From JBBRHQ01 sp963725315 (GTDB taxonomy: Bacteria; Actinomycetota; Thermoleophilia; Solirubrobacterales; 70-9): a stretch of DNA of 64,000 nucleotides. The notes beneath the pieces are model-generated. The model worked only from the letters and a program-made list of their open reading frames with translations. It did not search any database and was not told the origin of the DNA. The position numbers and the translations under genes were made by a program. The stretch covers positions 62,001-126,000 of the forward strand of contig CAVRYA010000004.1 in NCBI GenBank assembly GCA_963725315.1, given 5' to 3'. Shown here piece by piece: positions 43,568 through 52,233 of the stretch. Numbering within the stretch: position 1 is the first letter of the stretch; each line of letters starts with the position of its first letter.

Positions 43568-44273
43568 TCAGCGGCGAGCAGTCAGTCCCTGGAGCACGAC
43601 TTCGATTGGCGATCGGCGACGGCCACCGGCCGCGGCCTCGCGGGTCTCCCGCATCTCGGTCGCGAACTTTCCCATCTGCTCGCCAAAAGCACCGATGTCC
43701 TTGGCCACACTGGCGACGTCCTGCGAACGGATCTTGACCTTCGGCTTGGGCGAACGGATCTTGACCTTCGGCCTGGCCAGCGGCCCAATGCCCAGCATCT
43801 TTCGGCCCCCCCGTTTTCCGGCCGCGTTGCTGAGCGCGACACCGCCGAGGGTTCCGGCCAAGGCTGCTCCCCCGGCCAGCAGGGGCACTCGCGCCTTGGC
43901 GGCCGCGGTGGTGACGGCGCCACCGGCGCCTCGCACAGTCGTCGCCCGCGTCCTTGGTGCGGCCGGCGATGGCGCTTCTCGCCGTCTCGATCGAGCCGGC
44001 TCCATTGGCAGTGGATCGTGATCGGGGGGTGGAGCGTTGCCGGGAGGTGGGGCGTGACCGGGTGCTCGAGCCGGTCTTTCGAGAGGCGGCCTGCGGGCGT
44101 TTCCGCTTCGGGGTGGAGGCGGATCTCGATCTGGCCGACGAGGTTGCCTTGGTGGACGCGGCCTTTGAGCCGTTGCGTGACGATTTCGAACCTGTGGAGC
44201 CAGCCGAGCGCTTTCGTGTGTTGCCAGCGCCCTTGGAGCTCGATCCCTTTGCACGGCTCTTCGCTTGAGCCAT
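43568..44273 (-). CDS. Basic Ser/Lys-rich protein with a hydrophobic segment (one frameshift)
   Basis: MAQAKSRAKGSSSKGAGNTR opens a Ser/Lys/Arg-rich low-complexity N-terminus of about 100 residues (histone-like composition), then AGSIETARSAIAGRTKDAG. After one indel near 43945 it continues TAAAKARVPLLAGGAALAGT followed by LGGVALSNAAGKRGG, one membrane-like helix, two copies of PKVKIRS and a coiled EQMGKFATEMRETREAA tail. I do not recognise a family. It has a SigB-like promoter candidate upstream. Confidence 0.6.
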
Positions 44274-44312
44274 CAGTCCTCCTCAATTGCAGGTAGCAAG
44301 TCTCTGTGGCAC

Positions 44313-45065
44313 TTAGTACCCGAAACCAGATCCCCAAACCGTCAACGCGCTCGGCCGGGCGTTGAGCTCTACGACCTCGCTCGCGATCTTGCAGCTTTCG
44401 ATCCTCGACTCGACTTGCGCGAGCCGGATCGTGATCGGCTGCCGGTCTTCGAGCGCGAAGTCGTCTTGCGGGTGGACCGGCTCGAGCTGCGCCTCGGGCT
44501 CGGTCGCTGGTCGCGCGGGATCTCGGCCCTGAACGACGTCCTTGACCAGGCGCCTCAGCTCGGCGTCGAGGAACTTCGCCATCCGCTCCTCATCGCGGCG
44601 GATGCCCCGTGCCAGGACCGCGGTCTCCCGATCCCCGACCTCCTCGGCGAGGGTCTCGAGGCGGGTGTAGAGGGCGATCTCGACGTGCTCCTCGCGGAGC
44701 TCCTCCTGCGCGTTTCGCAGGTGGGTCTCCGCCTGCTCGGTGAGCAGGGCCCGTGCGGCGCCCACCTGCCCCTTCACTCCCGCCACGGCCTTGCCGGCCG
44801 CCTCGGCGACCGCATTCGGCACCCCGGGCACGGCCGGGCCGGTCGAAGCGGAGCCGCCCAGCTGCTTGATCCGGCTCGCGACCTTGCGCTTGTGCTCGCG
44901 GGTCTCCTTCAGGTGCTGCTGCAGGCGGTTCTTGTAGGGGCGCTTCTCGGTCAGGGCGATGTGCGCCGTCAGGTCGGCTTCCAGCTCGGCCTCTTTCGCG
45001 TGCGCTTCGTTCAACCACGCGACCAGCAGGGAGTCGCGCTCGTTCAACTTCTTCTTCTCAGCCAT
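44313..45065 (-). CDS. YciF-like (DUF892) ferritin-like protein
   Basis: About 250 residues. LVAWLNEAHAKEAELEADLT opens the ferritin-like bundle; HIALTEKRPYKNRLQQHLKE, THLRNAQEELREEHVEIALY and TRLETLAEEVGDRETAVLAR complete it, and RGIRRDEERMAKFLDAELRR is the last helix. The E...H carboxylate/histidine positions fit a diiron site but it is not certain. DUF892 proteins are linked to osmotic and desiccation stress. The C-terminal 60 residues are Glu/Pro-rich and variable. ATG at 45065. Confidence 0.8.
   Translation of the reverse strand: MAEKKKLNERDSLLVAWLNEAHAKEAELEADLTAHIALTEKRPYKNRLQQHLKETREHKRKVASRIKQLGGSASTGPAVPGVPNAVAEAAGKAVAGVKGQVGAARALLTEQAETHLRNAQEELREEHVEIALYTRLETLAEEVGDRETAVLARGIRRDEERMAKFLDAELRRLVKDVVQGRDPARPATEPEAQLEPVHPQDDFALEDRQPITIRLAQVESRIESCKIASEVVELNARPSALTVWGSGFGY
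44316..44339 (-). promoter_or_regulatory. SigB-like promoter candidate before the basic-protein gene
   Basis: GTTTGG, 12 nt, GGGTAC on the minus strand. It lies within the last codons and stop of the upstream YciF-like gene, so it would be an internal promoter. The spacer is at the short end of the range. Confidence 0.35.
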
Positions 45066-45111
45066 TCGGCCTACCTCGCTTCTGGATCGGTTACGGGGTG
45101 AGCTTGTGCGC

Positions 45112-45136
45112 TACCCGACCCTTCAGCGCTTACACC
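45112..45136 (-). promoter_or_regulatory. SigB-like promoter candidate before the YciF-like gene
   Basis: GTGTAA, 13 nt, GGGTAG on the minus strand, about 47 nt before the ATG. The -35 has G at position 3 instead of T. Confidence 0.45.
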
Positions 45137-45479
45137 GGCCCGGAGCCGGGACCGTGAAAGAGACGCCCCGCTCAATCGTTCATAGATCGGAAGGGAAGGG
45201 GAACTCAGAAGCTACGTGACCGGGCCCGCGCGCAAGATATGGCTGCTCCCAATCGATCGCCGTCTCGCGGCGATGCTGCGTTTCGTCGCCCATACCGCAC
45301 GGGTGCCGCTGGGGTCGGGGCTGCCTCAGCGCGCTCGCCGGCGCTCGGTCGCGCGGATCACGCACCTGCACTCTTGACTCTTCCGGACCGGTCGTCGCCA
45401 CGGCTCGGTAATACTCCGGGGGGCGTTCTGAGCTTGGCGCATCGCGATCCAGTCGTTTCAGTCCTCGAGGAGGCTGCTT
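45137..45479. other. Intergenic, about 340 nt, no gene
   Basis: Divergent region between the YciF-like gene and the STAS gene. The readable frames here look like shadows (Ala/Arg/Pro-rich). I see no SigB-like promoter for the STAS gene. Confidence 0.5.
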
Positions 45480-45830
45480 TTGTCTGACGCCGCAGGAGGC
45501 GGAGACTTCGACATCCAGGTGGAGACCGGGTCGGCCGAGATCCTGATCCGCGTGAAGGGCGAGGTCGACCTCTCGAACGCAGCCCGCCTCGAGGAGGCGA
45601 TCGACTCGGCATGCGAGGAGGCCGGCCGGCCCATCGTGGTCGATCTGAGCGGCCTGGAGTTCATCGACTCCACCGGCCTCAGCGTGCTCGTCGCAGCGAC
45701 CCGCCGCTCCCGCGAGAACGGCAATCGCCTGCGGGTGCGCGGAGCAAGCGGTCAGGTTCGGAGGATCCTCGAGGTCGCGGGAGTCCACGACTGGCTGTTC
45801 CTCGACGAGGAGTCCGGCGGGGAGGGATGA
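45480..45830 (+). CDS. STAS-domain anti-anti-sigma factor (RsbV-like)
   Basis: A 116-residue STAS protein: GSAEILIRVKGEVDLSNAAR, CEEAGRPIVVDLSGLEFIDS, TGLSVLVAATRRSRENGNRL and RRILEVAGVHDWLFLDEESG. The conserved phosphorylatable serine sits in the FIDSTGL loop. In partner switching the unphosphorylated form binds the anti-sigma kinase and frees the sigma factor. TTG start with GAGGAGGC upstream. A hairpin follows its stop. Confidence 0.92.
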   Translation: MSDAAGGGDFDIQVETGSAEILIRVKGEVDLSNAARLEEAIDSACEEAGRPIVVDLSGLEFIDSTGLSVLVAATRRSRENGNRLRVRGASGQVRRILEVAGVHDWLFLDEESGGEG

Positions 45831-45832
45831 CG

Positions 45833-45850
45833 GGCGGGCAATCGCCCGCC
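45833..45850. terminator. 7-bp GC-rich hairpin between convergent genes
   Basis: GGCGGGC and GCCCGCC are exact complements around loop AATC, followed by TTCGCTC. It lies between the STAS gene and the convergent DUF1440-like gene. Confidence 0.6.
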
Positions 45851-45855
45851 TTCGC

Positions 45856-46383
45856 TCAACCCGGCGCCCCGGCGGTGGGGCCCCGTTGGGTCTCGGAGAG
45901 GACGAACCCGTAGAGCAGATGGTCGGCCGCCAGCGCCGCCCGGTCGATCGGGCGGGGCTCGCGAGCCTGCGAGAGGCCGAGCAGCGGCGCGACCCCGGCC
46001 TCAAAGCCGAGCCAGACCAGCAGTCCGTACGCCGGCCCCGCCCAACGCTTGTCGCGGACGCTCTCCGGCAGCACGGCAAAAGCAGCGCCGCCGCCGGCTC
46101 CGTAGCTCCAGTGGGCGAGCTCTTCGATCACCCGCTTGCGCCGCTTCTTCCGTGAGGTGGGCCCGAAGCGGTGGATCTTCTGGCGGAAGATCGCCTGCGG
46201 AGGCGCCTCTCTGACGATCCCGGCGTTGACGGTGACCGTTCGCATGCCGGTCATCGTCATCGCGGCGATCGCGCCGCGAATCGCGCCGTGCCCGACCGCG
46301 CGGGGGTCGAGCCGTGCGGTGCCGTTCCTATGCCCCCCGTGCTGCTTGTCGTTCTTGACGCTCGAACCGTGGTCCTTGGCCAT
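45856..46383 (-). CDS. Membrane protein, DUF1440-like
   Basis: About 175 residues. A basic N-terminus (MAKDHGSSVKNDKQHGGHRN) leads to helix AVGHGAIRGAIAAMTMTGMR, then PPQAIFRQKIHRFGPTSRKK, a helix at WSYGAGGGAAFAVLPESVRD, and GPAYGLLVWLGFEAGVAPLL. The pattern resembles DUF1440-type inner membrane proteins. ATG at 46383, 35 nt downstream of a SigB-like promoter candidate. Function unknown. Confidence 0.65.
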   Translation of the reverse strand: MAKDHGSSVKNDKQHGGHRNGTARLDPRAVGHGAIRGAIAAMTMTGMRTVTVNAGIVREAPPQAIFRQKIHRFGPTSRKKRRKRVIEELAHWSYGAGGGAAFAVLPESVRDKRWAGPAYGLLVWLGFEAGVAPLLGLSQAREPRPIDRAALAADHLLYGFVLSETQRGPTAGAPG

Positions 46384-46417
46384 TCGCCTGCTCCTGATCG
46401 ACGGGTTCCCCGCCGCC

Positions 46418-46442
46418 CTACCCGCGAAGGCCCCGCGGACAC
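46418..46442 (-). promoter_or_regulatory. SigB-like promoter candidate before the DUF1440-like gene
   Basis: GTGTCC, 13 nt, GGGTAG on the minus strand. The -10 fits; the -35 keeps only GTGT. About 35 nt before the start. Confidence 0.4.
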
Positions 46443-46615
46443 CTCGGCTGCGATGTTTGGGGAAGCGGAAACGGGGCAGAAAGGCTCTGCCGGGTACCCC
46501 CCATGCTCGGCACGAGGTAGGCTCGCCGGCCTGGACCTCGGCGGCTTTCGACCGATTCGTTCGGTTCCCGCTTGGGTCTCGAAGACCAACCCTCGGGTCA
46601 CCGAGGGGGAGGCGT

Positions 46616-46996
46616 TCAGGTCGGCCGAGCCGTCTCGTTCCCTCGCAGCTCGCGCAGGGCCTCGGCGATCTCATCGTGGATCGAGATCGACCCCTCGACC
46701 CCGGTGATCTTCAGGAGCCTCTTCACCTGGTCCTTAGCGCAGCAGAGCACCAGCCGCTCGTCGCCCTCCTTGGTCTCCAGGTCCCGCCAGCAGCGGACGA
46801 TCAGCGAGACGCCGCTGGAGTCGATGAACTCGCACTCCGAGAGGTCGATCAGCACCGAGATGCCCTCGCCCGAGCGCGCGGCGGTGAGTTTCTCCTCTAG
46901 GCCCGGGGCCGTGCCGAGGTCCAGCTCGCCCCGGACCGAGATCAGCTGGATCCCCGTCTCGATCGTCTCCGTGGTGACCTCGAAGTGCTGTGGCAT
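46616..46996 (-). CDS. STAS-domain anti-anti-sigma factor, second copy
   Basis: About 127 residues: FEVTTETIETGIQLISVRGE, LDLGTAPGLEEKLTAARSGE, ISVLIDLSECEFIDSSGVSL and IVRCWRDLETKEGDERLVLC. The phosphorylatable serine is in FIDSSGV. Compared with the first STAS gene it has a longer tail, HDEIAEALRELRGNETARP. Two paralogues suggest separate inputs or separate anti-sigma partners. ATG at 46996; no SigB-like promoter found upstream. Confidence 0.9.
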   Translation of the reverse strand: MPQHFEVTTETIETGIQLISVRGELDLGTAPGLEEKLTAARSGEGISVLIDLSECEFIDSSGVSLIVRCWRDLETKEGDERLVLCCAKDQVKRLLKITGVEGSISIHDEIAEALRELRGNETARPT

Positions 46997-47040
46997 CACT
47001 GCCGCGGATGCTACGTCAAACCTCGCCTGGGGGCTGCGTA

Positions 47041-48060
47041 TCAGGAGAGCAGCTTCAGCACCGCTCGCTCGATCCGCTCGCGGTCGGGGAACCGATCGGG
47101 CCGCGGCTCGCTGATCGCGCTCCGCACGGCCCGGCGGATCGTCGCCTTGGAGTCGAAGAAGTCGAAGACCCGCGGGTCGATGTAGGAGGCGCGGCAGACC
47201 GCGGGCGTGTTGGAAAGGTAGGCGGCGACGTCCTTGGCGACCTCGTTGACGATCCGCTTGCGGGCGCTCTTGCTGAGCTCCTCGCCCGGCTCGACCCGGT
47301 TCGCGAGTCCAGCCGCAGCGAGGACGGTGGCGTTCCAGGTGCGGAAGTCCTTGGCGCTGAAATCCCCCCCGGCGATGGACTTCAGGTAGGCGTTGATCTC
47401 CTCGGCGCTTAGGTCCCGCCATTCAGACCCCTCGCGGTAGGCGAACAGCCGGTATCCCGAAGCCTTGCGGCGGCTCAGCGCGCGGAGCACCTTGACTGTT
47501 GGCGCATCGGCGATCTCCTGGACTTGCCGCTGCGCGCCCTTGGCCCGGTAGTCGAAGACCGCGGCGCCCCCCTCGAAGCGGAGGTGGCGCCTGCGCAGGG
47601 TCGAGAGGCCGAAGGTCTCGTTCTCCGCCGCGTACTGATCGCTGCCGACGCGGAAGAAGCCGAGGTCGAGGAGGCGCACCGAGCAGGCCAGCACCCGCTC
47701 CCGGCACAGGCCTCGCAGCGCCAGGTCCGACGCGACCCGCTCGCGCATCCGCGGCAGCGCCCGGGCAAAGCGCAGCATCTCGTCGAACTTCTCGCGCTCG
47801 CGACTCTCACGCCAGGCCTGGTGGTAGAGGTACTGCTTGCGCCCGGCCGCATCGAGGCCGGTCGCCTGGAGATGGCCGTTGGCGACCGGGCAGATCCAGA
47901 CCTCCTCCCAGGCGGGCGGAATCGCGAGCGAGGCGATGCGCTCCTTCACCTCGGCGTCGCTGACGGGCGTGCCGTCCTCGTCGACGTACTGAAAGCCCCG
48001 CCCGCGTCGGACCCGGCGGATCCCGGGCCCGGAGCAGTCAACCCGACGCAGCCGGGGCAT
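47041..48060 (-). CDS. DNA topoisomerase IB
   Basis: About 339 residues. It opens DCSGPGIRRVRRGRGFQYVD, then IPPAWEEVWICPVANGHLQA, QYLYHQAWRESREREKFDEM, FRVGSDQYAAENETFGLSTL, KDFRTWNATVLAAAGLANRV, and the catalytic tyrosine in VCRASYIDPRVFDFF. These are bacterial type IB topoisomerase motifs (poxvirus-like); the enzyme nicks one strand through a 3'-phosphotyrosine and relaxes supercoils. Close packing next to stress genes suggests it belongs with them. No indels. Confidence 0.92.
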   Translation of the reverse strand: MPRLRRVDCSGPGIRRVRRGRGFQYVDEDGTPVSDAEVKERIASLAIPPAWEEVWICPVANGHLQATGLDAAGRKQYLYHQAWRESREREKFDEMLRFARALPRMRERVASDLALRGLCRERVLACSVRLLDLGFFRVGSDQYAAENETFGLSTLRRRHLRFEGGAAVFDYRAKGAQRQVQEIADAPTVKVLRALSRRKASGYRLFAYREGSEWRDLSAEEINAYLKSIAGGDFSAKDFRTWNATVLAAAGLANRVEPGEELSKSARKRIVNEVAKDVAAYLSNTPAVCRASYIDPRVFDFFDSKATIRRAVRSAISEPRPDRFPDRERIERAVLKLLS

Positions 48061-48086
48061 TCCGGGCGCCGCCCATCACTCGAGCT

Positions 48087-48308
48087 TCAGACAGCGGGCC
48101 GCGGAGCCCGCCAGTCATCCGGCAACTGTCGTTTTGCCGCGCTCGCCTGCAGAGCGAAGCGTCGGTCGGCCGGGTCCCGCCACCCCGAGGGGTTGCGTGG
48201 GTCGAAGGGAAGCGGCGCCCGGATTCCCTGGCGGGAGAGGCAGATCGGACAGACGCCGACTGAGGTGATCGGGTTGAGTTCGGTGCTGCAGCGCGAACAG
48301 CGGAACAT
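48087..48308 (-). CDS. Small zinc-ribbon protein
   Basis: A 73-residue protein: MFRCSRCSTELNPITSVGVC followed by PICLSRQGIRAPLPFDPRNP. Two CxxC pairs (CSRC and CPIC) form a zinc ribbon, then a proline-rich tail. A SigB-like promoter lies 30 nt upstream. Function unknown. Confidence 0.7.
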   Translation of the reverse strand: MFRCSRCSTELNPITSVGVCPICLSRQGIRAPLPFDPRNPSGWRDPADRRFALQASAAKRQLPDDWRAPRPAV

Positions 48309-48337
48309 CTCTGCTCCTCGGCTTCGGGTGCTCGTGC

Positions 48338-48362
48338 TTACCCCCGGGGTGATCCCTCAAAC
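48338..48362 (-). promoter_or_regulatory. SigB-like promoter before the zinc-ribbon gene
   Basis: GTTTGA, 13 nt, GGGTAA on the minus strand, 30 nt before the ATG. Both hexamers are good matches. Confidence 0.55.
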
Positions 48363-48496
48363 TTCCGCAGACTGGTCTTCGCGGTCAGAAATGCCGCGAC
48401 ACGCAGGGCGCGGGATTGAGATCTCCGACTTCTGGGTATGGTCGGACAGAGCGCGTCGGCCGCCCCTAGGCCGCCCCGCCGCAGCCCGGCACAGCC

Positions 48497-49449
48497 GTGA
48501 CAAGCGGATTTCGACACGAAGCGTTCCTCTACTCGTCCGACGCGGAGTTCATCGCGGGGACCGTGCCGTTCGTATCCGCAGCCGCGAGGCCGGCGAGCCG
48601 GTCCTGGTCGCCGCAACCCGCGAGCGCCTGGACCTGTTGCGCCTCGCCCTCGGCAGCCACGGCCACGCCGAGGGGATCGGCTTTCTCGAGTTCGACGAGC
48701 TGGGCCGCAATCCGGCGCGGATCATCCCGGCCTGGCGCCAGTTCTACGACGCCGCCTCCGAGGGGGGCCGGCGGGTCCGTGGCATCGGCGAGCCGATCTG
48801 GGCCGGCCGCAACTCCGCTGAGATCGAGGAGTGCCGCCGCCACGAGTCCCTGCTCAACCTTGCCTTCTCCGACGCCGAGGGCTTCTGGCTGCGCTGCCCG
48901 TATGACCGTGCGAGCCTCGACCCGGAGGTGATCGCCGGCGCCTGCTGCACCCACCCCCAGCTCTGCGAAGCGGGTTCCAGCGTCCCCAGCGACTCCTATC
49001 CAGGTGCCGGAGGGCTCCCCGGGCCGTTCGAGGGCGAGCTGCCGGCGCCCGACCCCGCCGCGGCCGAGATCAGCTTCTCCGAGGCCGACCTCAGGGCCGT
49101 GCGCCGCTTCGCGACCCGCCAGGGCGAGGCGGCCGGGCTGACCGCCGAGCGGGCGGAGGACCTGGCCCTGGCGGTCAACGAGCTTGCCGCAAACACGATC
49201 CGCTACGCCGGCGGGCGCGGGCTGGCGAGAGCCTGGCAGGCGGACGGCGAGCTGGTCTGCGAGGTCGAGGACGGGGGCCGGATCGAGGACCCCCTCGCCG
49301 GCCGGCGCCGGCCCGACCCCGAGCAGATCTCCGGACGGGGCCTTTGGATCGCCAACCAGGTGGCCGACCTGCTGGAGATCCGCTCCACGCGGACGGGCAC
49401 CCGCGCCCGCCTTCACATGCGGATCTCCCAGCCGCCGCAGGGTGGTTAG
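48497..49449 (+). CDS. RsbA-like MEDS-domain GHKL kinase (one frameshift)
   Basis: The N-terminus has a MEDS sensory domain: HEAFLYSSDAEFIAGTVPFV, GEPVLVAATRERLDLLRLAL, GFLEFDELGRNPARIIPAWR and VRGIGEPIWAGRNSAEIEEC. The C-terminal GHKL ATPase has the N box in ALAVNELAANTIRYAGG, the G1 box in VEDGGRIEDPLAGRRRP and the G2 box in GRGLWIANQVADLLEIR. This matches RsbA-type regulators of actinobacterial stress sigma factors, which phosphorylate STAS proteins or bind the sigma factor. One base is lost or gained near 48585. GTG start. Confidence 0.85.
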
Positions 49450-49509
49450 CCGGAAGCCCTCCGGAAGGACGGTTTCGGCCTAGCGGCTCCGTCCCCATTC
49501 GGGCCCCCG

Positions 49510-52107
49510 ATGCAGGACAAATGGAGGACAATGGGGGCTCGGATGGGGGTGGATTCGACAAGCTCGCACAGACGCATCGAGCTCCCGGGAGGGCCGGAGG
49601 ACTGGGCGGGGCTGATCCCGGCCGTCGCGTTGACCGCGGTCCTGCTGGCGCTCGATTTGAGGCTCGGGTCGGACGTCGTGCTCATCGGCGCCTTCGCGGC
49701 GGCGCCCTTCCTCAGCGCCCTGCGCGGGGGACGCCTGGCGACAGTCGTGGTAGCAGTTCTTGTCGTCTGCATCGCCGCGGCGAGCGGGAGCTGGAACCAC
49801 AACTTCGGCTCGACCGATTACGTGATCCGGATGTGTCTGCTGGTAGCCGCCTCGATCTACGCGTGCTATTCAGCCTGGCTGGTCGCCGAGAGCCGGCGGG
49901 CCAACCGCCGCCTCGGGCTGCTGAACGAGGTCGGCGAGGTGGCGGACGGAAGCACCCCGGTCGCCTCCACGCTGGAGCGGATCACCCGTATTTGCGTGCC
50001 CGAGCTTGCCGACCTCTGCATGATCGACGTGATCACCGACGACCGGGTCGAGAGGGTCGCGGTCAAGGTCGCCGAGCCCAGGAGCCGGGAGCTGAAGCCC
50101 CGGCTCGCCGCCCGCAAGCCATCCCTGCCGGAGCACATCGTCGAGGGGGAGGGTGAGCTGCTGGAGCCGTTCTTCGTCGAGCACGTAACGGACACAGACC
50201 TGCAGAGGCTGGCCCACTCGCCTGAGGACCTCGAGTTCCTGCAATCGATCGGCGTGAGCTCCTTCATGACCCTGGCGCTCTCTTCCAGGGAGCGGCGGAT
50301 CGGCGCCCTGACGCTGGTTGACGCCTGGTCGGGGAGGCGGCACTCGCGGGAGGACGTCCGGTTCGCGCGGGTTCTGGCCGACCGGATCGCCGTCGCGCTC
50401 GACAACGCCGGCCTGTTCACCGACCTGGAGAGCGTCGAGCGTCGAATGGACACGGTGATGGCGGTCCTCGACGAGGCCGTGGGCATCGTCGACAGCAACG
50501 GCGAGCTGGTCTTCGCCAACCAGGCCGCGGTCGAGCTCGGCGGCCACGGCTCGCTCGACGAGATGTTCGAGGCGGCGCGCTCCGGCGAGGTCAAGAACTA
50601 CATCTACGATGAGAGCGGAGAGCCGCTCGACCGGCGCGAGATGGCCCCGCAGCGAGCCCTGCGCGGGGAGGACGGCCAGCCGCAGATCGTCCGCATGGTC
50701 AACGCGGAGACCGGCAAGGAGACCTGGGTGCGGATCCGCTCACGGGCGGTGATGGGCTCCGACGGCAGGCCGATCTACGCGGTCTCCGTGTTCGAGGACG
50801 TCACCGACATCAAGCTGGCGGAGTTCGCCCAGTCGGTCCTCGCCAAGACCGGGGAGCTGCTCGCGACCTCGACCGACCACGAGGCGATGCTGGGGAAGCT
50901 CGTCGGCCTCCTGATCCCGCAGCTCGCGGATTGCTGCAGCGTCCATCTGGCGGCCGGGGACGGCACCCTGCCCCTGGTGGCGCTCGCCCACCAGGATCCG
51001 GACCGCGCCGAGCAGCTCCGGGCCCTGGCCGCCGACTACCCGGTGCGGCTGACCGAGGAGGGAGGGCTGCAGACGATCTTCCGCACCGGCGAGGCGCTCG
51101 TCGCCGACGACCTCGAGCCGCTGATCGCCGCCGAGGCCAGGGACGAGCGCCAGGCAGCCCGCCTTCGCAAGCTCGAGGTCGGCTCGGTGATGATCCTGCC
51201 GCTGATAGCGGGGTCGCGGGCGATCGGGACGCTGAACTTCGCCAACCAGGCCGACAGACGCTCCTTTGACGAGCTGGATCGCGAGATCGCCGAGCCGATC
51301 GGGGAGCGGATCGCGCTGGCCCTGGAGAACGCCCGGATCGCCAGCGAGCGCAGCGAGATCGCCGAGACCCTGCAGCGCGGCCTACGGCCGCCGCCGATCC
51401 CCCACATGCCGGGCTGGTCGGTCGCCGCGCTCTACCGGCCCGCCGGCCAGGAGAACATGGTCGGCGGGGACTTCTACGACCTGTTCCGGATCGAGGACGG
51501 TTGGATGCTGGTGATCGGCGACGTCACCGGCCACGGGGCCCGGGCCGCGTCCCTGACCGCGGTCGCCCGCAACACGCTGCGCACCGCGGGCTCGATGACC
51601 GGCAACCCCCTCGACGCGCTCGTCCAGCTCAATCGGGCGCTGCTCGCCCAGCGCGGCGGGGCGCTCTGCAGCGTCGCCGCGCTGACCCTCAACTGGCCGC
51701 TCCGCTCCCCGGTCAGTGTCGCCGTCGCCGGGCACCCGCCACCGCTTCTGATCTCGGCCGGCGCGGTCAGCGAGATCGCGCCCGAGGGCCCCGTGCTGGG
51801 CGCCTTCGACGACGCCGCCTGGGAGCTGGAGCAGGTCGAGCTGAGCTTTGGCGAGCAGCTGGTCCTCTATACCGACGGGGTGACGGAGGCCCGCTCTCCC
51901 TCCGGGCGCTTTGGCGAGGAGCGGCTGCGGGAACGGCTGCGCGACGTAGCCGGACCGGCGGAGGCGGTGCGGAGGATCGACGCCGACCTGGATGAGTTCT
52001 GTGGCGGCAATGTGGACGACGACGCGGCATTCCTGGCGGTGATGAGAACCGAGCCGCTGCCGGTGGAGCTCACCTCACGGCAGGGGGAGGTCTCGGCGAA
52101 TGCCTGA
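49510..52107 (+). CDS. Membrane GAF/PAS-PP2C (SpoIIE-type) phosphatase, RsbU-like
   Basis: About 865 residues. Residues 30-125 hold several TM helices in a DUF4118/MASE-like sensor region (LIPAVALTAVLLALDLRLGS, LATVVVAVLVVCIAAASGSW). Then a GAF domain (FMTLALSSRERRIGALTLVD), a PAS domain (MDTVMAVLDEAVGIVDSNGE), a second GAF (VMILPLIAGSRAIGTLNFAN), and a C-terminal PP2C-like domain with VGGDFYDLF, GDVTGHGARAASL and YTDGVTEARSPSGRF. It would dephosphorylate the STAS proteins to activate the sigma factor. ATG start; intact. Confidence 0.9.
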   Translation: MQDKWRTMGARMGVDSTSSHRRIELPGGPEDWAGLIPAVALTAVLLALDLRLGSDVVLIGAFAAAPFLSALRGGRLATVVVAVLVVCIAAASGSWNHNFGSTDYVIRMCLLVAASIYACYSAWLVAESRRANRRLGLLNEVGEVADGSTPVASTLERITRICVPELADLCMIDVITDDRVERVAVKVAEPRSRELKPRLAARKPSLPEHIVEGEGELLEPFFVEHVTDTDLQRLAHSPEDLEFLQSIGVSSFMTLALSSRERRIGALTLVDAWSGRRHSREDVRFARVLADRIAVALDNAGLFTDLESVERRMDTVMAVLDEAVGIVDSNGELVFANQAAVELGGHGSLDEMFEAARSGEVKNYIYDESGEPLDRREMAPQRALRGEDGQPQIVRMVNAETGKETWVRIRSRAVMGSDGRPIYAVSVFEDVTDIKLAEFAQSVLAKTGELLATSTDHEAMLGKLVGLLIPQLADCCSVHLAAGDGTLPLVALAHQDPDRAEQLRALAADYPVRLTEEGGLQTIFRTGEALVADDLEPLIAAEARDERQAARLRKLEVGSVMILPLIAGSRAIGTLNFANQADRRSFDELDREIAEPIGERIALALENARIASERSEIAETLQRGLRPPPIPHMPGWSVAALYRPAGQENMVGGDFYDLFRIEDGWMLVIGDVTGHGARAASLTAVARNTLRTAGSMTGNPLDALVQLNRALLAQRGGALCSVAALTLNWPLRSPVSVAVAGHPPPLLISAGAVSEIAPEGPVLGAFDDAAWELEQVELSFGEQLVLYTDGVTEARSPSGRFGEERLRERLRDVAGPAEAVRRIDADLDEFCGGNVDDDAAFLAVMRTEPLPVELTSRQGEVSANA

Positions 52108-52117
52108 GCGCGCGGCG

Positions 52118-52143
52118 GTTTTGCCGAGTGCGGGACGGGGTAG
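52118..52143 (+). promoter_or_regulatory. SigB-like promoter before the anti-sigma gene
   Basis: GTTTTG, 14 nt, GGGTAG, about 90 nt before the ATG. Its hexamers are identical to those before the sigma gene itself. It starts 10 nt after the phosphatase stop. Confidence 0.6.
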
Positions 52144-52233
52144 GCGGGGAGCATCCTTGCCCAGAGCAGCAAGACGCGTGGTCGCCCCGTCGGTGGTGAC
52201 TACGAGCCCGGCAGCCGAGGGGAGGCGCGGGCG

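Noticed and set aside
45239..45487. Plus-strand frame in the gap before the STAS gene
   Set aside because: Low-complexity Ala/Arg/Pro composition, and no ribosome site or family similarity.
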